A stretch of 64,000 bases of DNA, taken from the NCBI GenBank assembly GCA_015059245.1, contig SVAU01000002.1, positions 1 to 64,000 of the forward strand, written 5' to 3'. Every line of letters starts with the position of its first letter. Position 1 is the stretch's first letter. The notes under the pieces were generated by a model. It saw nothing but the letters and a program-made list of their open reading frames with translations, did not search any database and was not told where the DNA came from. This DNA comes from Bacillota bacterium (GTDB lineage Bacteria; Bacillota_I; Bacilli_A; RF39; UBA660). The position numbers and the translations under genes were made by a program. This document shows positions 16,642 through 25,810 of the stretch, piece by piece.

Positions 16642-18585
16642 ATGAAATTAATAAAAAAGACTATTAGATTGTTTTGTGTTTTTTGTGTTATGGGATTATT
16701 TGTTGTTTTAGGACTATATTTATATGCTTATTTTAGTCCTACTTTGGATATTAAGAATGCTAATCAATTTTATATTTATGATGATCAAGAACAACTTATA
16801 TATCAAGGATCTGGTAATAACGAATGGGTAGCGTTAGAAGATATATCTCCAGAGTTAATCAACGCAGTGTTGTCTACTGAAGATAAAAATTTTTATAAGC
16901 ATCATGGTTTTGATTATTTACGAATTATAAAAGCTATGTATCTTAACTTAAAAAGTGGTTCTATAGTACAAGGTGCTTCTACGATAAGTCAGCAATATAT
17001 TAAGAATATGTACTTGGATTTTGATAAGACTTGGGAACGTAAGATAGAAGAAGCATTTCTTACACTAAGATTAGAAGTTCATTATAGTAAAGATGAAATA
17101 TTAGAAGGTTATTTAAATACTATTAATTTTGGTCAAGGTAATTATGGTATTGAGAATGCTAGTCAGTATTATTTTAATAAGAGTGCCAAAGATTTAACTA
17201 TGGAAGAATCTATAATACTTGCTGGTATACCTAAAGCTCCTAGTAAATATAATCCTGTTACTAATTATGATGCTTCTATTAATAGAGCTAAAGTTATTGC
17301 TATTGTTATGTTAAATAATGAAACTATAGATCAAGATACTTATGATAAGTTGTTTATAAGTGATATAGAAATATATGGTAAAAAGAGTGAAAATAATTTA
17401 AATATGCTTATGTATTATCAAGATGCTGTTTATAATGAATTAAATAATCTAGAGAGTATACCTGATTCTTTAATTGAATCAGGTGGTATTAAGATATATA
17501 CGTCTCTTAATTTGGAAGCACAAACTATTATGGAAGAAAGTATTATGAAGAATATGACTAAGGACGATATGCAAGTATCTAGTATAATTATTAATCCTAA
17601 TACTGGTGGAGTTATGGCTTTAACTGGTGGTATTGATTATAGTAAGAGTCAATATAATAGAGCTATTAGTTCTAAGAGACAAGTTGGTTCTAGTATGAAG
17701 CCTTTTTTATATTATGCTGCTTTAGAGAATGGGATGGTATCTAGTTCTACCTTCTTATCTGAACCTACTACTTTTATGTTTTCTAATAATCAAAGTTATT
17801 CTCCAGCTAATTATAATGATAAATATGCTAATAAGAGTATTACTATGGCTGCAGCACTGGCTTATTCTGACAATATTTATGCTGTTAAGACTCATTTGTT
17901 CTTAGGAGAAGAAATTCTTGTTAATACGGCTAAAAGAATGGGTATACGAGGTGATTTAGAACCAGTACCATCTTTAGCACTTGGTACATCTGAATTAAGT
18001 ATGTTAGATTTTGCTAGAGGTTATACTACATTAGCTAGTGGTGGTTATAAAAGAGATATTACTTTTATAAATAGAATTGAAGATATGAATGGTAATGTGT
18101 TATACAAAAAGAATAATAATGACGAATTAGTATTAAATGAGTCTTATACATATATTCTGAATGAGATAATGACCTCTACTTATAATAGTGCTTTTATTGA
18201 TTATAATAGTCCTACTATAATTAGTTTAGCTTCTAAAATATCTAGTAAATATGCTATGAAAACAGGATCTACAGGTACTGATTGTTGGATGGTAGGTTAT
18301 GATTCTAATGTACTTATGTTAACTTGGAATGGATACGATGATAATAGAGAGATGGAAGTTAAAGATGGGAGTATATCTAAGAATATTTGGGTAGATACTG
18401 TAGAAAATTTAAGTATAGAAAAGAAATGGTATGAAATACCTAGTAATGTAATTGGAGTTCCACTTGATGCTGTTACTGGTATGGAATCTAAAGATAATAA
18501 AAAAACTACCATATTTTATTATGTAAATGGTAGTGAATATAATAATCAAGATACTGAGTTTGTATTTAAAGAAAAAGACAACTAA
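16642..18585 (+). CDS. Class A penicillin-binding protein (glycosyltransferase and transpeptidase)
   Basis: This bifunctional enzyme polymerises lipid II and crosslinks peptidoglycan on the outer face of the membrane. One N-terminal transmembrane helix (residues 8-32) is followed by the GT51 domain (STEDKNFYKHHGFDYLRIIKA near 80 with the catalytic Glu, GASTISQQYIKN, and the RKIEEAFLTLRLE segment). The transpeptidase domain has SxxK (GSSMKPF), SxN (SDN) and KTG (KTGSTGTD). At about 647 aa it is short, with no C-terminal PASTA or fibronectin modules. It is the only plus-strand gene on the left arm and lies close to ywiB-argS. PbpG (YwhE), a sporulation PBP of Bacillus, is a possible counterpart. 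The start at 16642 (MKLIKK) uses GGGTG. Confidence 0.92.
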   Translation: MKLIKKTIRLFCVFCVMGLFVVLGLYLYAYFSPTLDIKNANQFYIYDDQEQLIYQGSGNNEWVALEDISPELINAVLSTEDKNFYKHHGFDYLRIIKAMYLNLKSGSIVQGASTISQQYIKNMYLDFDKTWERKIEEAFLTLRLEVHYSKDEILEGYLNTINFGQGNYGIENASQYYFNKSAKDLTMEESIILAGIPKAPSKYNPVTNYDASINRAKVIAIVMLNNETIDQDTYDKLFISDIEIYGKKSENNLNMLMYYQDAVYNELNNLESIPDSLIESGGIKIYTSLNLEAQTIMEESIMKNMTKDDMQVSSIIINPNTGGVMALTGGIDYSKSQYNRAISSKRQVGSSMKPFLYYAALENGMVSSSTFLSEPTTFMFSNNQSYSPANYNDKYANKSITMAAALAYSDNIYAVKTHLFLGEEILVNTAKRMGIRGDLEPVPSLALGTSELSMLDFARGYTTLASGGYKRDITFINRIEDMNGNVLYKKNNNDELVLNESYTYILNEIMTSTYNSAFIDYNSPTIISLASKISSKYAMKTGSTGTDCWMVGYDSNVLMLTWNGYDDNREMEVKDGSISKNIWVDTVENLSIEKKWYEIPSNVIGVPLDAVTGMESKDNKKTTIFYYVNGSEYNNQDTEFVFKEKDN

Positions 18586-18597
18586 TTAGTTGTCTTT
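18574..18597. terminator. 24-bp perfect palindrome shared by two convergent stop codons
   Basis: The sequence is a perfect palindrome centred between 18585 and 18586. Its left half encodes Lys-Asp-Asn-stop of the penicillin-binding protein and its right half encodes Lys-Asp-Asn-stop of noc on the other strand. It should form a strong hairpin in both transcripts and probably acts as a bidirectional terminator, although only short U-runs follow. Confidence 0.8.
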
Positions 18598-20079
18598 ATG
18601 TATTCTCATTGTTATTTGATAGTTACTATCAAAATCTATTTCTTCTACATCAATATAGAATCCACTTGCTCCTAATCCTTCTATACAAGAACGAATAGTT
18701 GCTATAGCATCTTTTAATTGCATTCCAGATACTTTTTGTGCTTGTGAAGTATTAACTAAGTTATCAACTGCTTCCATTGGATCTACATCATTATTTAATT
18801 TAGTTTCAATTGTTGGGATATTAGAATTATCTTGAATTGGAGTAAAGAATTTATTATGAGAGTTTATTTCTATATCATTAAGACTATTATAATCATTGTT
18901 GAAATCCATTGGTTGTGCTGGTGTTGGTTTATCTTCAACTATAGGTGCTGAAACGTTGAAATCATTTATAAATTCTGATCTATTTGGTTCGGCATCAAAT
19001 ACTTCCATATTTCCAGCTTTTGTTGTCATATTATTAGTTGGATTAAAGAAGTCTTTAGCTGATGGTTGTGGTTCTTCTTGTACTGGATCTATACTGAAGA
19101 ATTTATTATCATTTGAAGAATTAAATGTATCAAACGATTCATTTGGATATAGCGTACTTGATGAATTTGGTGTAGCTATATTAAATTCAGGTATAGATGT
19201 TGCAGTAGTAAATGAGTCTTCAGATATCGGTGTATTAAATGGAGATGGTTGTGGTTCTTCTAAAACATCTAAAGTTTCTACTTCTTGTGGTGTTTCTTCT
19301 AGTACATCTAAGGCTTCTATTTCCTCAACAGATTGTTGTTTAACTGGTTGAGAACCTAATCTATTAGCTTCTCTAAAGTCCATTGCATTAGCTTTAATAT
19401 CTTCAATACTTGGTATTGCTGATACTAGAGGAACATCCCCACCTTCATCAGATTCTGATACTGGAGTCTCTTCTACTGGTTTTAATTTTTTTAATTCTAT
19501 ATCTAGTTGTCTTACTGTTAATCTTTCATTGATTACTCTATGTAACCATTCTCTTTGGGCAGCTTTATCACTTAGAGATAATAATGTTCTAGCATGTCTT
19601 TCAGAAATTCTTTCTTCAAGTAGTGCTTGTTGTACTTCTTCATCTAAGTTAAGTAGTCTAAGTTTATTAGCAACAGCTGGTTGAGAAAGTCCCATTCTTT
19701 TAGCTAATTGTTCTTGAGTAAGATATCCTTTATCAAGTAAGTTTTTATAAGAACGAGCTTCTTCTATAGCAGTAAGGTCTCTTCTTTGAACATTTTCTAC
19801 TAGAGCTACTTCTGCAGACTTGTTATCATCTATATTAGCAATAACTGCTGGTACTGTTGTTAATCCTACTAATTGAGCAGCTTTGTAACGACGTTCTCCA
19901 GCTATTATTTCATATTTTTCTCCTAGTTTTCTTAATACAAGGGGTTGAATTATACCATGTTCTCTAATTGAGTCTGCTAATTCTTTTAATCCTTGTTCAT
20001 CGAAATTTAATCTTGGTTGAAAACGGTTAGGAATTATATCTTCTACATGTACTTGTAGTACTCCTGATTCTAAATTCAT
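18586..20079 (-). CDS. noc: Nucleoid occlusion protein Noc (ParB family), with a long disordered linker
   Basis: Noc is a CTP-dependent DNA clamp that keeps the division machinery off the nucleoid. The N-terminal domain has PNRFQPR, then the CTP-binding GERRYKAAQ near residue 61 and ENVQRRDLTAIEEA. The HTH reads GLSQPAVANKLRLLNL and ISERHART. At the four specificity positions this protein has Gln133, Lys139, Asn144 and Arg161; as I recall, Noc has Q/K/K/R and ParB R/T/A/G, so it is Noc-like. The last 45 residues match the Noc dimerisation end (ATIRSCIEGLGASGFYIDVE). It lacks the N-terminal amphipathic membrane helix; an in-frame stop 9 nt upstream rules out a missed extension. A linker of about 230 residues rich in Asn, Pro and Glu is unusual (B. 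subtilis Noc is about 283 aa in total). The order mnmE-mnmG-rsmG-noc is that of Bacillus, but no soj-spo0J pair follows. Confidence 0.88.
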   Translation of the reverse strand: MNLESGVLQVHVEDIIPNRFQPRLNFDEQGLKELADSIREHGIIQPLVLRKLGEKYEIIAGERRYKAAQLVGLTTVPAVIANIDDNKSAEVALVENVQRRDLTAIEEARSYKNLLDKGYLTQEQLAKRMGLSQPAVANKLRLLNLDEEVQQALLEERISERHARTLLSLSDKAAQREWLHRVINERLTVRQLDIELKKLKPVEETPVSESDEGGDVPLVSAIPSIEDIKANAMDFREANRLGSQPVKQQSVEEIEALDVLEETPQEVETLDVLEEPQPSPFNTPISEDSFTTATSIPEFNIATPNSSSTLYPNESFDTFNSSNDNKFFSIDPVQEEPQPSAKDFFNPTNNMTTKAGNMEVFDAEPNRSEFINDFNVSAPIVEDKPTPAQPMDFNNDYNSLNDIEINSHNKFFTPIQDNSNIPTIETKLNNDVDPMEAVDNLVNTSQAQKVSGMQLKDAIATIRSCIEGLGASGFYIDVEEIDFDSNYQITMRIHKDN

Positions 20080-20138
20080 CTTTAATCAGCCCCTTTTATC
20101 TAGTCTTTCCTATTATTAATAATACCTTAATTTTAGTT

Positions 20139-20846
20139 TTATTTCAATGGTTTCTTAACTATCTTGTCATAGCGTCTTGGATACTCTTTTGGAGTATTTT
20201 TTTGTTTAATTATTCGTACTATATTTCTTTCTCCTCCATCATATGGAAGTTCAAAATTTATAGTATCTTCAATTAGTCCACCTAATATTTTTATAGCATT
20301 TTTTGAATCATTTAATTCGTCTTGGTTAGATCCTTTTAATGCTATAAAATATCCATTAAGTTTTACTAAAGGTAGACAAAGTTCTGATAAGGCAGTCATA
20401 TTAGTTACTGCTCTTGCTGTTACTATATCAAAACTTTCTCTATTTTTTACGCAGAAGTCCTCTGCTCTTCCGTGATAGAAATTTATCTTTGTTAGACCTA
20501 ATTTATTAGATAATTCTTGTAAGAAGTTTATCTTTTTATTGTTAGAATCTAATAGTGTTACTTCTAAGTTTGGAAATACTATTTTTAGGACCATTCCTGG
20601 GAATCCAGCTCCTGTTCCTATATCTAATAAATTATTATATTTTGTTACATCTATTGCTTTTATAAATGTTAATGAATCATAGAAATGTTTTAAGTATACT
20701 TGGTCTTCTTCTTTTATAGCAGTTAAATTGGTATGTGAATTATATTCTAATAAGAAGTTACAATATGTATCTAGTTGTACTAATTGTTCTTCAGTTAGAT
20801 TAATACCTAATTCACTCACTTTATTTATAAACTCTTGTTTATTCAT
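20139..20846 (-). CDS. rsmG: 16S rRNA (guanine-527-N7)-methyltransferase
   Basis: RsmG adds m7G527 in the 530 loop of 16S rRNA; its loss gives low-level streptomycin resistance. The protein of about 235 aa has the RsmG leader (YCNFLLEYNSHTNLTAI, then LKHFYDSLTFI), motif I LLDIGTGAGFPGMVLKI near residue 70, and VTARAV later. It overlaps the 3' end of mnmG by 8 bases (ATGAATAA). The ATG at 20855 lies right next to the GGA ribosome-binding site, so 20846 is preferred; this choice is uncertain. Confidence 0.95.
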   Translation of the reverse strand: MNKQEFINKVSELGINLTEEQLVQLDTYCNFLLEYNSHTNLTAIKEEDQVYLKHFYDSLTFIKAIDVTKYNNLLDIGTGAGFPGMVLKIVFPNLEVTLLDSNNKKINFLQELSNKLGLTKINFYHGRAEDFCVKNRESFDIVTARAVTNMTALSELCLPLVKLNGYFIALKGSNQDELNDSKNAIKILGGLIEDTINFELPYDGGERNIVRIIKQKNTPKEYPRRYDKIVKKPLK

Positions 20847-22707
20847 CTTTACCATATTCCTTTTTTAAGTATACAGATAAAATTGAAATATCTGCTGGAT
20901 TTACTCCACTAATACGAATAGCTTGTGCTATTGTAGTTGGTCTTACTTCTTTAAGTTTTTGTCTAGCTTCTGAAGCTATATTATTAACTTTATCGTAATC
21001 TATATCTTCTGGTATTTGTTTCTTTTCTAGTTTTAACATTTTTTCTGCTTCTTTATAAGCTTTAGCTATATAACCTTCATATTTTAGATTAATTTCTACT
21101 TGTTCTTGAATATCAATACTATATGGTATTTCTATTTGAGTTCTTAAGAATTCCATATTAAGTTCAGGTCTTTTTACAAGTTGTTCTAAACTTAAAGATG
21201 AAGTTGGTACTTGATAGTTATTATCTTCAAATGCTTTTCTTACATCTTCAGTAACCTTTAACTTAGTTTGTTTCATATATTCAAGAAGTGATGCTATTTC
21301 TTCTTCTTTTTTGTTTAATCTATTTATTTGTTCTTCTGATATTAGCCCCACTTCGTAGCCTTTTCTTCTTAGACGAAGATCAGCATTATCACTACGTAAT
21401 AGAAGTCTAAATTCGGCACGACTTGTTAATAATCTATATGGATCTCTAATACCTTTAGTTATTAAATCATCTATTAAAACTCCAATATATGCATCAGATC
21501 TTTTTAATACTAATGGTTCTTTTCCTTCTAATTTTAAGCAAGCATTTATACCAGCCATTAAACCTTGGCAAGCTGCTTCTTCGTAGCCACTTGTACCATT
21601 TATTTGTCCTGCTGTGAATAGATTTTTCATTACTTTTGTTTCTAAACTAGCATTTAATTGAGTTGGATATATTGCATCGTATTCTATTGCATATCCGTAT
21701 TTTAATATTTTAGCATTTTCAAATCCTGGTAAACTATGTACCATCTTTTCTTGTACTTCTGGTGGCATAGATGTTGAAAATCCTTGAAGATACATATCAT
21801 CATAGTAACGACTTTCTGGTTCTATAAATAGTTGATGTTTTTCTTTATCAGAGAATCTTACTACTTTATCTTCTATTGAAGGACAGTATCTTGGACCTAT
21901 ACCCTCTATATCATCTAGAGCTCCATACATACTTGATTTATTTAGGTTGTCTCTAATAATTTGATGAGTTTCTGGAGTTGTATATGTTAAGAAGCAAGGT
22001 TCTTGTTCTTCTATTTTATAGCATGGTTCTAAGTCATAACTGAATGTATAGTATTTATTGTCTCCTGGTTCTAGTTTTGTCTTAGAAAAGTCAATTGACT
22101 TTCTATCTATTCTTTGAGGAGTACCTGTTTTTAGTCTTATTACTTTGAATCCATATTCTTTTAATTTATCACTTAAGAAATTTGAAGGTCTTTCGTCATG
22201 AGGTCCTTTTCTTGTACGTGTATTTCCCACAAGTATATCTGCTTTTAAGTATGTTCCTGTTGTAAGAATAACAATTTCAGATTCGATTTTTGTTCCATCT
22301 TCTAAAATTATACCTTTTACTTGTTGATTATCCACAATTAAATCTTCTACCATTCCTTCTTGGATAGTTAGATTTTCTAGAGAATTTAGAGTTTCTAACA
22401 TTTCTTTTGGATATGTTATTTTATCTCCTTGTGCTCTTAATGATTGAACAGCAGGACCTTTCGCGCTATTTAACATCTTAATTTGTAGATGTGTTTTATC
22501 CGCTATTTTACCCATTATTCCACCAAGTGCATCTATTTCTCTAACAACTATTCCTTTTGCACTTCCACCTATATGTGGGTTACATGGCATGTCAGCTATA
22601 TTTTTTATATTACTTGTCATTAATAATGTTTTGTGGCCTTTTGTAGCACATGCATAAGCTGCTTCACATCCAGCATGGCCGCCACCTACTACGATTATTT
22701 CATACAT
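20839..22707 (-). CDS. mnmG: tRNA uridine 5-carboxymethylaminomethyl modification enzyme MnmG (GidA)
   Basis: MnmG works with MnmE to make the cmnm5 group at wobble U34 of several tRNAs, using FAD, NADH and methylene-THF. The FAD-binding motif VVGGGHAGCEAAYACA is at residue 6. The GidA signatures GPRYCPSIEDKVVRF and GYEEAACQGLMAG (second signature) are present, and the C-terminal helical domain ends ISGVNPADISIL. The ~622-aa length is normal. The ATG at 22707 is 9 nt after AAGGTG; the longer frame starts at the GTG of that site. It lies between mnmE and rsmG. Confidence 0.97.
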   Translation of the reverse strand: MYEIIVVGGGHAGCEAAYACATKGHKTLLMTSNIKNIADMPCNPHIGGSAKGIVVREIDALGGIMGKIADKTHLQIKMLNSAKGPAVQSLRAQGDKITYPKEMLETLNSLENLTIQEGMVEDLIVDNQQVKGIILEDGTKIESEIVILTTGTYLKADILVGNTRTRKGPHDERPSNFLSDKLKEYGFKVIRLKTGTPQRIDRKSIDFSKTKLEPGDNKYYTFSYDLEPCYKIEEQEPCFLTYTTPETHQIIRDNLNKSSMYGALDDIEGIGPRYCPSIEDKVVRFSDKEKHQLFIEPESRYYDDMYLQGFSTSMPPEVQEKMVHSLPGFENAKILKYGYAIEYDAIYPTQLNASLETKVMKNLFTAGQINGTSGYEEAACQGLMAGINACLKLEGKEPLVLKRSDAYIGVLIDDLITKGIRDPYRLLTSRAEFRLLLRSDNADLRLRRKGYEVGLISEEQINRLNKKEEEIASLLEYMKQTKLKVTEDVRKAFEDNNYQVPTSSLSLEQLVKRPELNMEFLRTQIEIPYSIDIQEQVEINLKYEGYIAKAYKEAEKMLKLEKKQIPEDIDYDKVNNIASEARQKLKEVRPTTIAQAIRISGVNPADISILSVYLKKEYGKDE

Positions 22708-22725
22708 AGTTATCAACACCTTCTT

Positions 22726-24090
22726 TTATTTCCCAAGACAGAATCTACTAAACATTTCGTCTAATAATTCTTCTTCGTATGTAGTTCCATTGATAGTTCC
22801 TAATTTTTCCCAAATATCTTTAATATCTAGTTCTATCATGTCTATTGGTTGATTATTTCCCAAACCTTTTTCTACTTCTTCGATAGATTCTAAACATGAT
22901 TCAAGTATACTTATACTTCTAGCATTACTTAAGTAAGTTGGATCTGTTGTTTCTATTTGGGAAATATTAAATAATTCTACGATTTTCGCCTTTAATTCGT
23001 CAATTCCTTCATTATTCAATATAGACATGTTAATAATATTAGACTTATCAACATCTATTCCGTTTAAATCTAATTTTCTTTCTAAGTCATTTTTATTTAT
23101 TATTATTATATAATTCTTGCCATCTAATTGACTTAATAATGTTCTTATATCATCAGTTAGAGGTTCATTGTTGTTTAATACAAATAGTACTAGATCAGAT
23201 TCGTTCATCATTTTTATACTTTTTTCTACTCCGATTGCTTCTATTTTATCTTCTGTTTCTCTAATACCAGCTGTATCTATCATGTTTAGTAGTATTCCAT
23301 TAATACTTATTTGACCTTCTACTATGTCTCTTGTAGTACCAGCAATGTCTGTTACTATAGCTTTATCTTCTTCTAATAATGCATTTAGTAAACTACTTTT
23401 ACCTACGTTAGGTTTACCTATTATAGAAGTCTTAATTCCATCTTTTATGATACGTCCATTTCTTGATTCTTTAAGTATTTTAACTATTTTATCTTTTAAT
23501 TTAGATATTTTAGGAATTAATACTTCATTAGTCATAATTTCTACGTCATCATATTCTGGATAGTCGATATTTACATTAATATTAGATATTATTTGTACCA
23601 TATCATCTCTTAGTTCATTTATTAGACCTGAAACTTTACCAGTTATTTGATTCACTGCTAATTCTCTTTGAGTATTTGTTTTAGCATTGATCATATCCAT
23701 TACAGCTTCTGCTTCTAGTAAATCAATTCGTCCATTTAAGAATGCTCTTTTTGTGAATTCGCCTGGTTCTGCAAGTCTACATCCGCTAGTTAATAATAAT
23801 TCTAATACTTTATTTGTTGGAGCTATTCCTCCGTGTGTATTAATTTCTACTGTATCTTCTGCAGTAAATGTACGAGGAGCTAGCATTACTGATACTAGAA
23901 CTTCGTCTATAATATTTCCCGACTTATCTACAATCTTACCGTAGTTTATTGTATGAGAAGATACTTCTTTCAAATTATTTCCCTTGAAGATTTTTGCTAC
24001 GATATCAACAGCTTCACTACCACTAACTCTGATTATTGAGATAGCTCCTACACCTTGGCTAGTTGCTATAGCACATATAGTATCATTCAT
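22726..24090 (-). CDS. mnmE: tRNA modification GTPase MnmE (TrmE)
   Basis: MnmE is the GTPase partner of MnmG in U34 tRNA modification. The N-terminal tetrahydrofolate-binding domain begins NDTICAIATSQGVGAISIIRVSG. The G domain inserted in the helical domain has G1 IIGKPNVGKSSLLNALL near residue 220, G2 IAGTTRD, G3 DTAG and G4 NKND. The C-terminal end FSRFCLGK carries the catalytic cysteine (C.GK). The start at 24090 is 8 nt from AAGGAG; a GTG 9 bases further upstream is rejected. The gene is unusually rich in the GGGAAAT heptamer (both strands). Confidence 0.97.
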   Translation of the reverse strand: MNDTICAIATSQGVGAISIIRVSGSEAVDIVAKIFKGNNLKEVSSHTINYGKIVDKSGNIIDEVLVSVMLAPRTFTAEDTVEINTHGGIAPTNKVLELLLTSGCRLAEPGEFTKRAFLNGRIDLLEAEAVMDMINAKTNTQRELAVNQITGKVSGLINELRDDMVQIISNINVNIDYPEYDDVEIMTNEVLIPKISKLKDKIVKILKESRNGRIIKDGIKTSIIGKPNVGKSSLLNALLEEDKAIVTDIAGTTRDIVEGQISINGILLNMIDTAGIRETEDKIEAIGVEKSIKMMNESDLVLFVLNNNEPLTDDIRTLLSQLDGKNYIIIINKNDLERKLDLNGIDVDKSNIINMSILNNEGIDELKAKIVELFNISQIETTDPTYLSNARSISILESCLESIEEVEKGLGNNQPIDMIELDIKDIWEKLGTINGTTYEEELLDEMFSRFCLGK

Positions 24091-24170
24091 TGCCTTCACT
24101 CCTTTTGGCTCGTATTATAGCACAATTTCCCTACTTGGGAAATATTTTTTATTCTATGTATATTATACCA

Positions 24171-24194
24171 AAATTATTTCCCGGGAAATAATTT
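24171..24194. promoter_or_regulatory. Perfect Noc-binding-site palindrome
   Basis: A 24-bp perfect palindrome with core ATTATTTCCCGGGAAATAAT lies in the khpB-mnmE intergenic space. As I recall, the Bacillus Noc-binding site is ATTTCCCGGGAAAT, which is contained here exactly. An identical 24-bp copy is at 50234-50257. Being intergenic and not followed by U-runs, it is unlikely to be a terminator. Confidence 0.8.
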
Positions 24195-24219
24195 TATTTA
24201 TATTTTTATTATTTATTGT

Positions 24220-24247
24220 AAAAAAAAAAGAAGAATTATTATTCTTC
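24220..24247 (-). terminator. Terminator of the rpmH-rnpA-yidC-khpB transcript
   Basis: The stem GAAGAAT / ATTCTTC (24230-24247) overlaps the end of khpB and is followed by about ten U on the minus strand. Confidence 0.82.
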
Positions 24248-24859
24248 TTCTGTTTCTACATATCTAATTACTATGTGTCTATTAGGTTCTTCACCTTCAC
24301 TAGCTGTTGATATATTTTTAAATTTTGTTAGTACGTTGTGAACTATTCTTCTTTCATATGAATTCATATTATCTAAGCTAACATCTATTTTAGTTTTTTG
24401 AACTTCTTTAGCTATTCTCTTAGCAGTTCTTTCTAAATTTGATATTTTCTTTTCTTTATAGTTTTCAACATCTAATAATATATAAGGATACATTCCAATT
24501 TCGTTATGAACCATTTGTCTTAAAACAGTTTGAATAGCCATTAGTGTTTGTCCATTCTTTCCAATTAAGATATTATTCTTATCTGAATACATTTTAATGT
24601 TTATTTGTTCATCTCTTACATTAGTTTCGAATTGGCATTCGATTCCCATATTTTTTAGTAATTCTGCTAGCTTTTCTTTTAAGAACGCTGCGATATCAGA
24701 TATTTTGATTACGCTACATTTATAAGTTGTAGCTTTGAATAATTTCCCTTTTATTTCTTCTTCTTTGTAGAATATTTCTGTTTCACTAACATTTAAAGCA
24801 TCAAGCGCTTTTTGTTTAGCATCTTCTTTTGTTTTTCCTTCAAATACTTCTAACTTCAT
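24239..24859 (-). CDS. khpB: RNA-binding protein KhpB (Jag, SpoIIIJ-associated)
   Basis: KhpB/Jag is a KH and R3H RNA-binding protein, encoded next to yidC in most Firmicutes and involved in cell length control and, in Bacillus, linked to sporulation through SpoIIIJ. The 206-aa protein has the Jag N-terminal domain (MKLEVFEGKTKEDAKQKAL), the KH domain with NILIGKNGQTLMAIQTVLRQ near residue 98, and the R3H end (MNSYERRIVHNVLTKFKNIST, then EPNRHIVIR). It ends in an acidic tail. It starts 2 bases before the yidC stop region, so the two are one operon. Confidence 0.95.
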   Translation of the reverse strand: MKLEVFEGKTKEDAKQKALDALNVSETEIFYKEEEIKGKLFKATTYKCSVIKISDIAAFLKEKLAELLKNMGIECQFETNVRDEQINIKMYSDKNNILIGKNGQTLMAIQTVLRQMVHNEIGMYPYILLDVENYKEKKISNLERTAKRIAKEVQKTKIDVSLDNMNSYERRIVHNVLTKFKNISTASEGEEPNRHIVIRYVETEEE

Positions 24860-24861
24860 AA

Positions 24862-25800
24862 CTAAATCCTCTTTTCAATTATTTTCTTAATTATTATATT
24901 TTGAATAACTGCAAAACCATTTGTTACTATCCAGTATAATGCTATAGCTGTTGGTAAGCTAAGTGATGCAAATGAGATCATGATAATCATGAAAATAAAC
25001 ATGAATTTCATTTGTTGTTCCATTTCTGGCGTTTGGTTTTGACTACTCATCGAATTCTTAAATGATAAGAAAGTCGATAAAATAATTAATACTATTAATA
25101 CTATATAAATATAGTTTTGTCCAGCAATTCCTGCTGTTGGAGTCATTCCAAGGTTCATTCCTAGAAATTCTCCTTCAAATATTGCTGGTACCCTATTAAT
25201 TGCTTCTAAGAAAGCAAAGAATAATGGTAATTGGATAAATGCACCAAGACAACTACTTACTGGATTGATATTATACTTTTTATATAACATCATAGTTTCT
25301 TGACTCTTCATCATTAATGAATCGTTATCAGTTTTATTTTGATATTTCTTTTCAATTCTTGCTATTTCTGGTTGTAATTTCTTCATATTTTCAGATTGTT
25401 TTACTGTTTTAATTTGTAATGGCATCATTGCTATTCTAATTAATAAACCTATTACCATTACTGATATACCCATATTTTTTACTAGATAACCAAGTTTTAA
25501 TATTAACCAAGCTAGTGGTTTTACAAAAATTGATTCCCATAAACTTTGATATTCAAGTTTATTTGGAGTAAATGTTTTACATGTTGGTAAATCTTCTAGT
25601 TTTACTAGTAATTTATCATCATACTTTTCATATGTTTCTAACAAATTTTTTTCTTCTGGTCTACATAGAATGTTTGATGTTAGAGTTTGACCAGTTTCCT
25701 TGTTAATAACTGCTTGTTTCCCATCTTTTAATGTTTCAGAGCATCCTGTACATAGTAGGAATAGCAATGCAATTACTACAATTTTAATCTTTTTCTTCAC
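24862..25800 (-). CDS. yidC: Membrane protein insertase YidC (SpoIIIJ/OxaA type)
   Basis: YidC inserts membrane proteins, alone or with SecYEG. The N-terminus is a lipoprotein signal with lipobox LLCTGC, so Cys19 is probably lipidated, as for Gram-positive SpoIIIJ. Five membrane segments follow, with the 60KD_IMP core (MGISVMVIGLLIRIAMMPLQIK, with the hydrophilic-groove arginine), PVSSCLGAFIQLPLFFAF, and the final IALYWIVTNGFAVIQNIII. At 312 aa it is slightly longer than SpoIIIJ, with an extra external stretch (residues 25-75) containing two more cysteines. It lies between rnpA and khpB in the classic order. Confidence 0.96.
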   Translation of the reverse strand: MKKKIKIVVIALLFLLCTGCSETLKDGKQAVINKETGQTLTSNILCRPEEKNLLETYEKYDDKLLVKLEDLPTCKTFTPNKLEYQSLWESIFVKPLAWLILKLGYLVKNMGISVMVIGLLIRIAMMPLQIKTVKQSENMKKLQPEIARIEKKYQNKTDNDSLMMKSQETMMLYKKYNINPVSSCLGAFIQLPLFFAFLEAINRVPAIFEGEFLGMNLGMTPTAGIAGQNYIYIVLIVLIILSTFLSFKNSMSSQNQTPEMEQQMKFMFIFMIIMISFASLSLPTAIALYWIVTNGFAVIQNIIIKKIIEKRI

Positions 25801-25810
25801 GTTCTCACCT

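Larger units (their letters stand above)
22222..24748. repeat. GGGAAAT half-site cluster B (mnmG start, mnmE, khpB)
   Basis: Eleven copies. ATTTCCC (minus) begins at 22222, 22728, 22855, 23914, 23977, 24125, 24176 and 24742; GGGAAAT (plus) begins at 22959, 24137 and 24183. The copies at 24176 and 24183 abut to form a perfect palindrome. Cluster membership is seen in the sequence; Noc binding is inferred. Confidence 0.65.
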
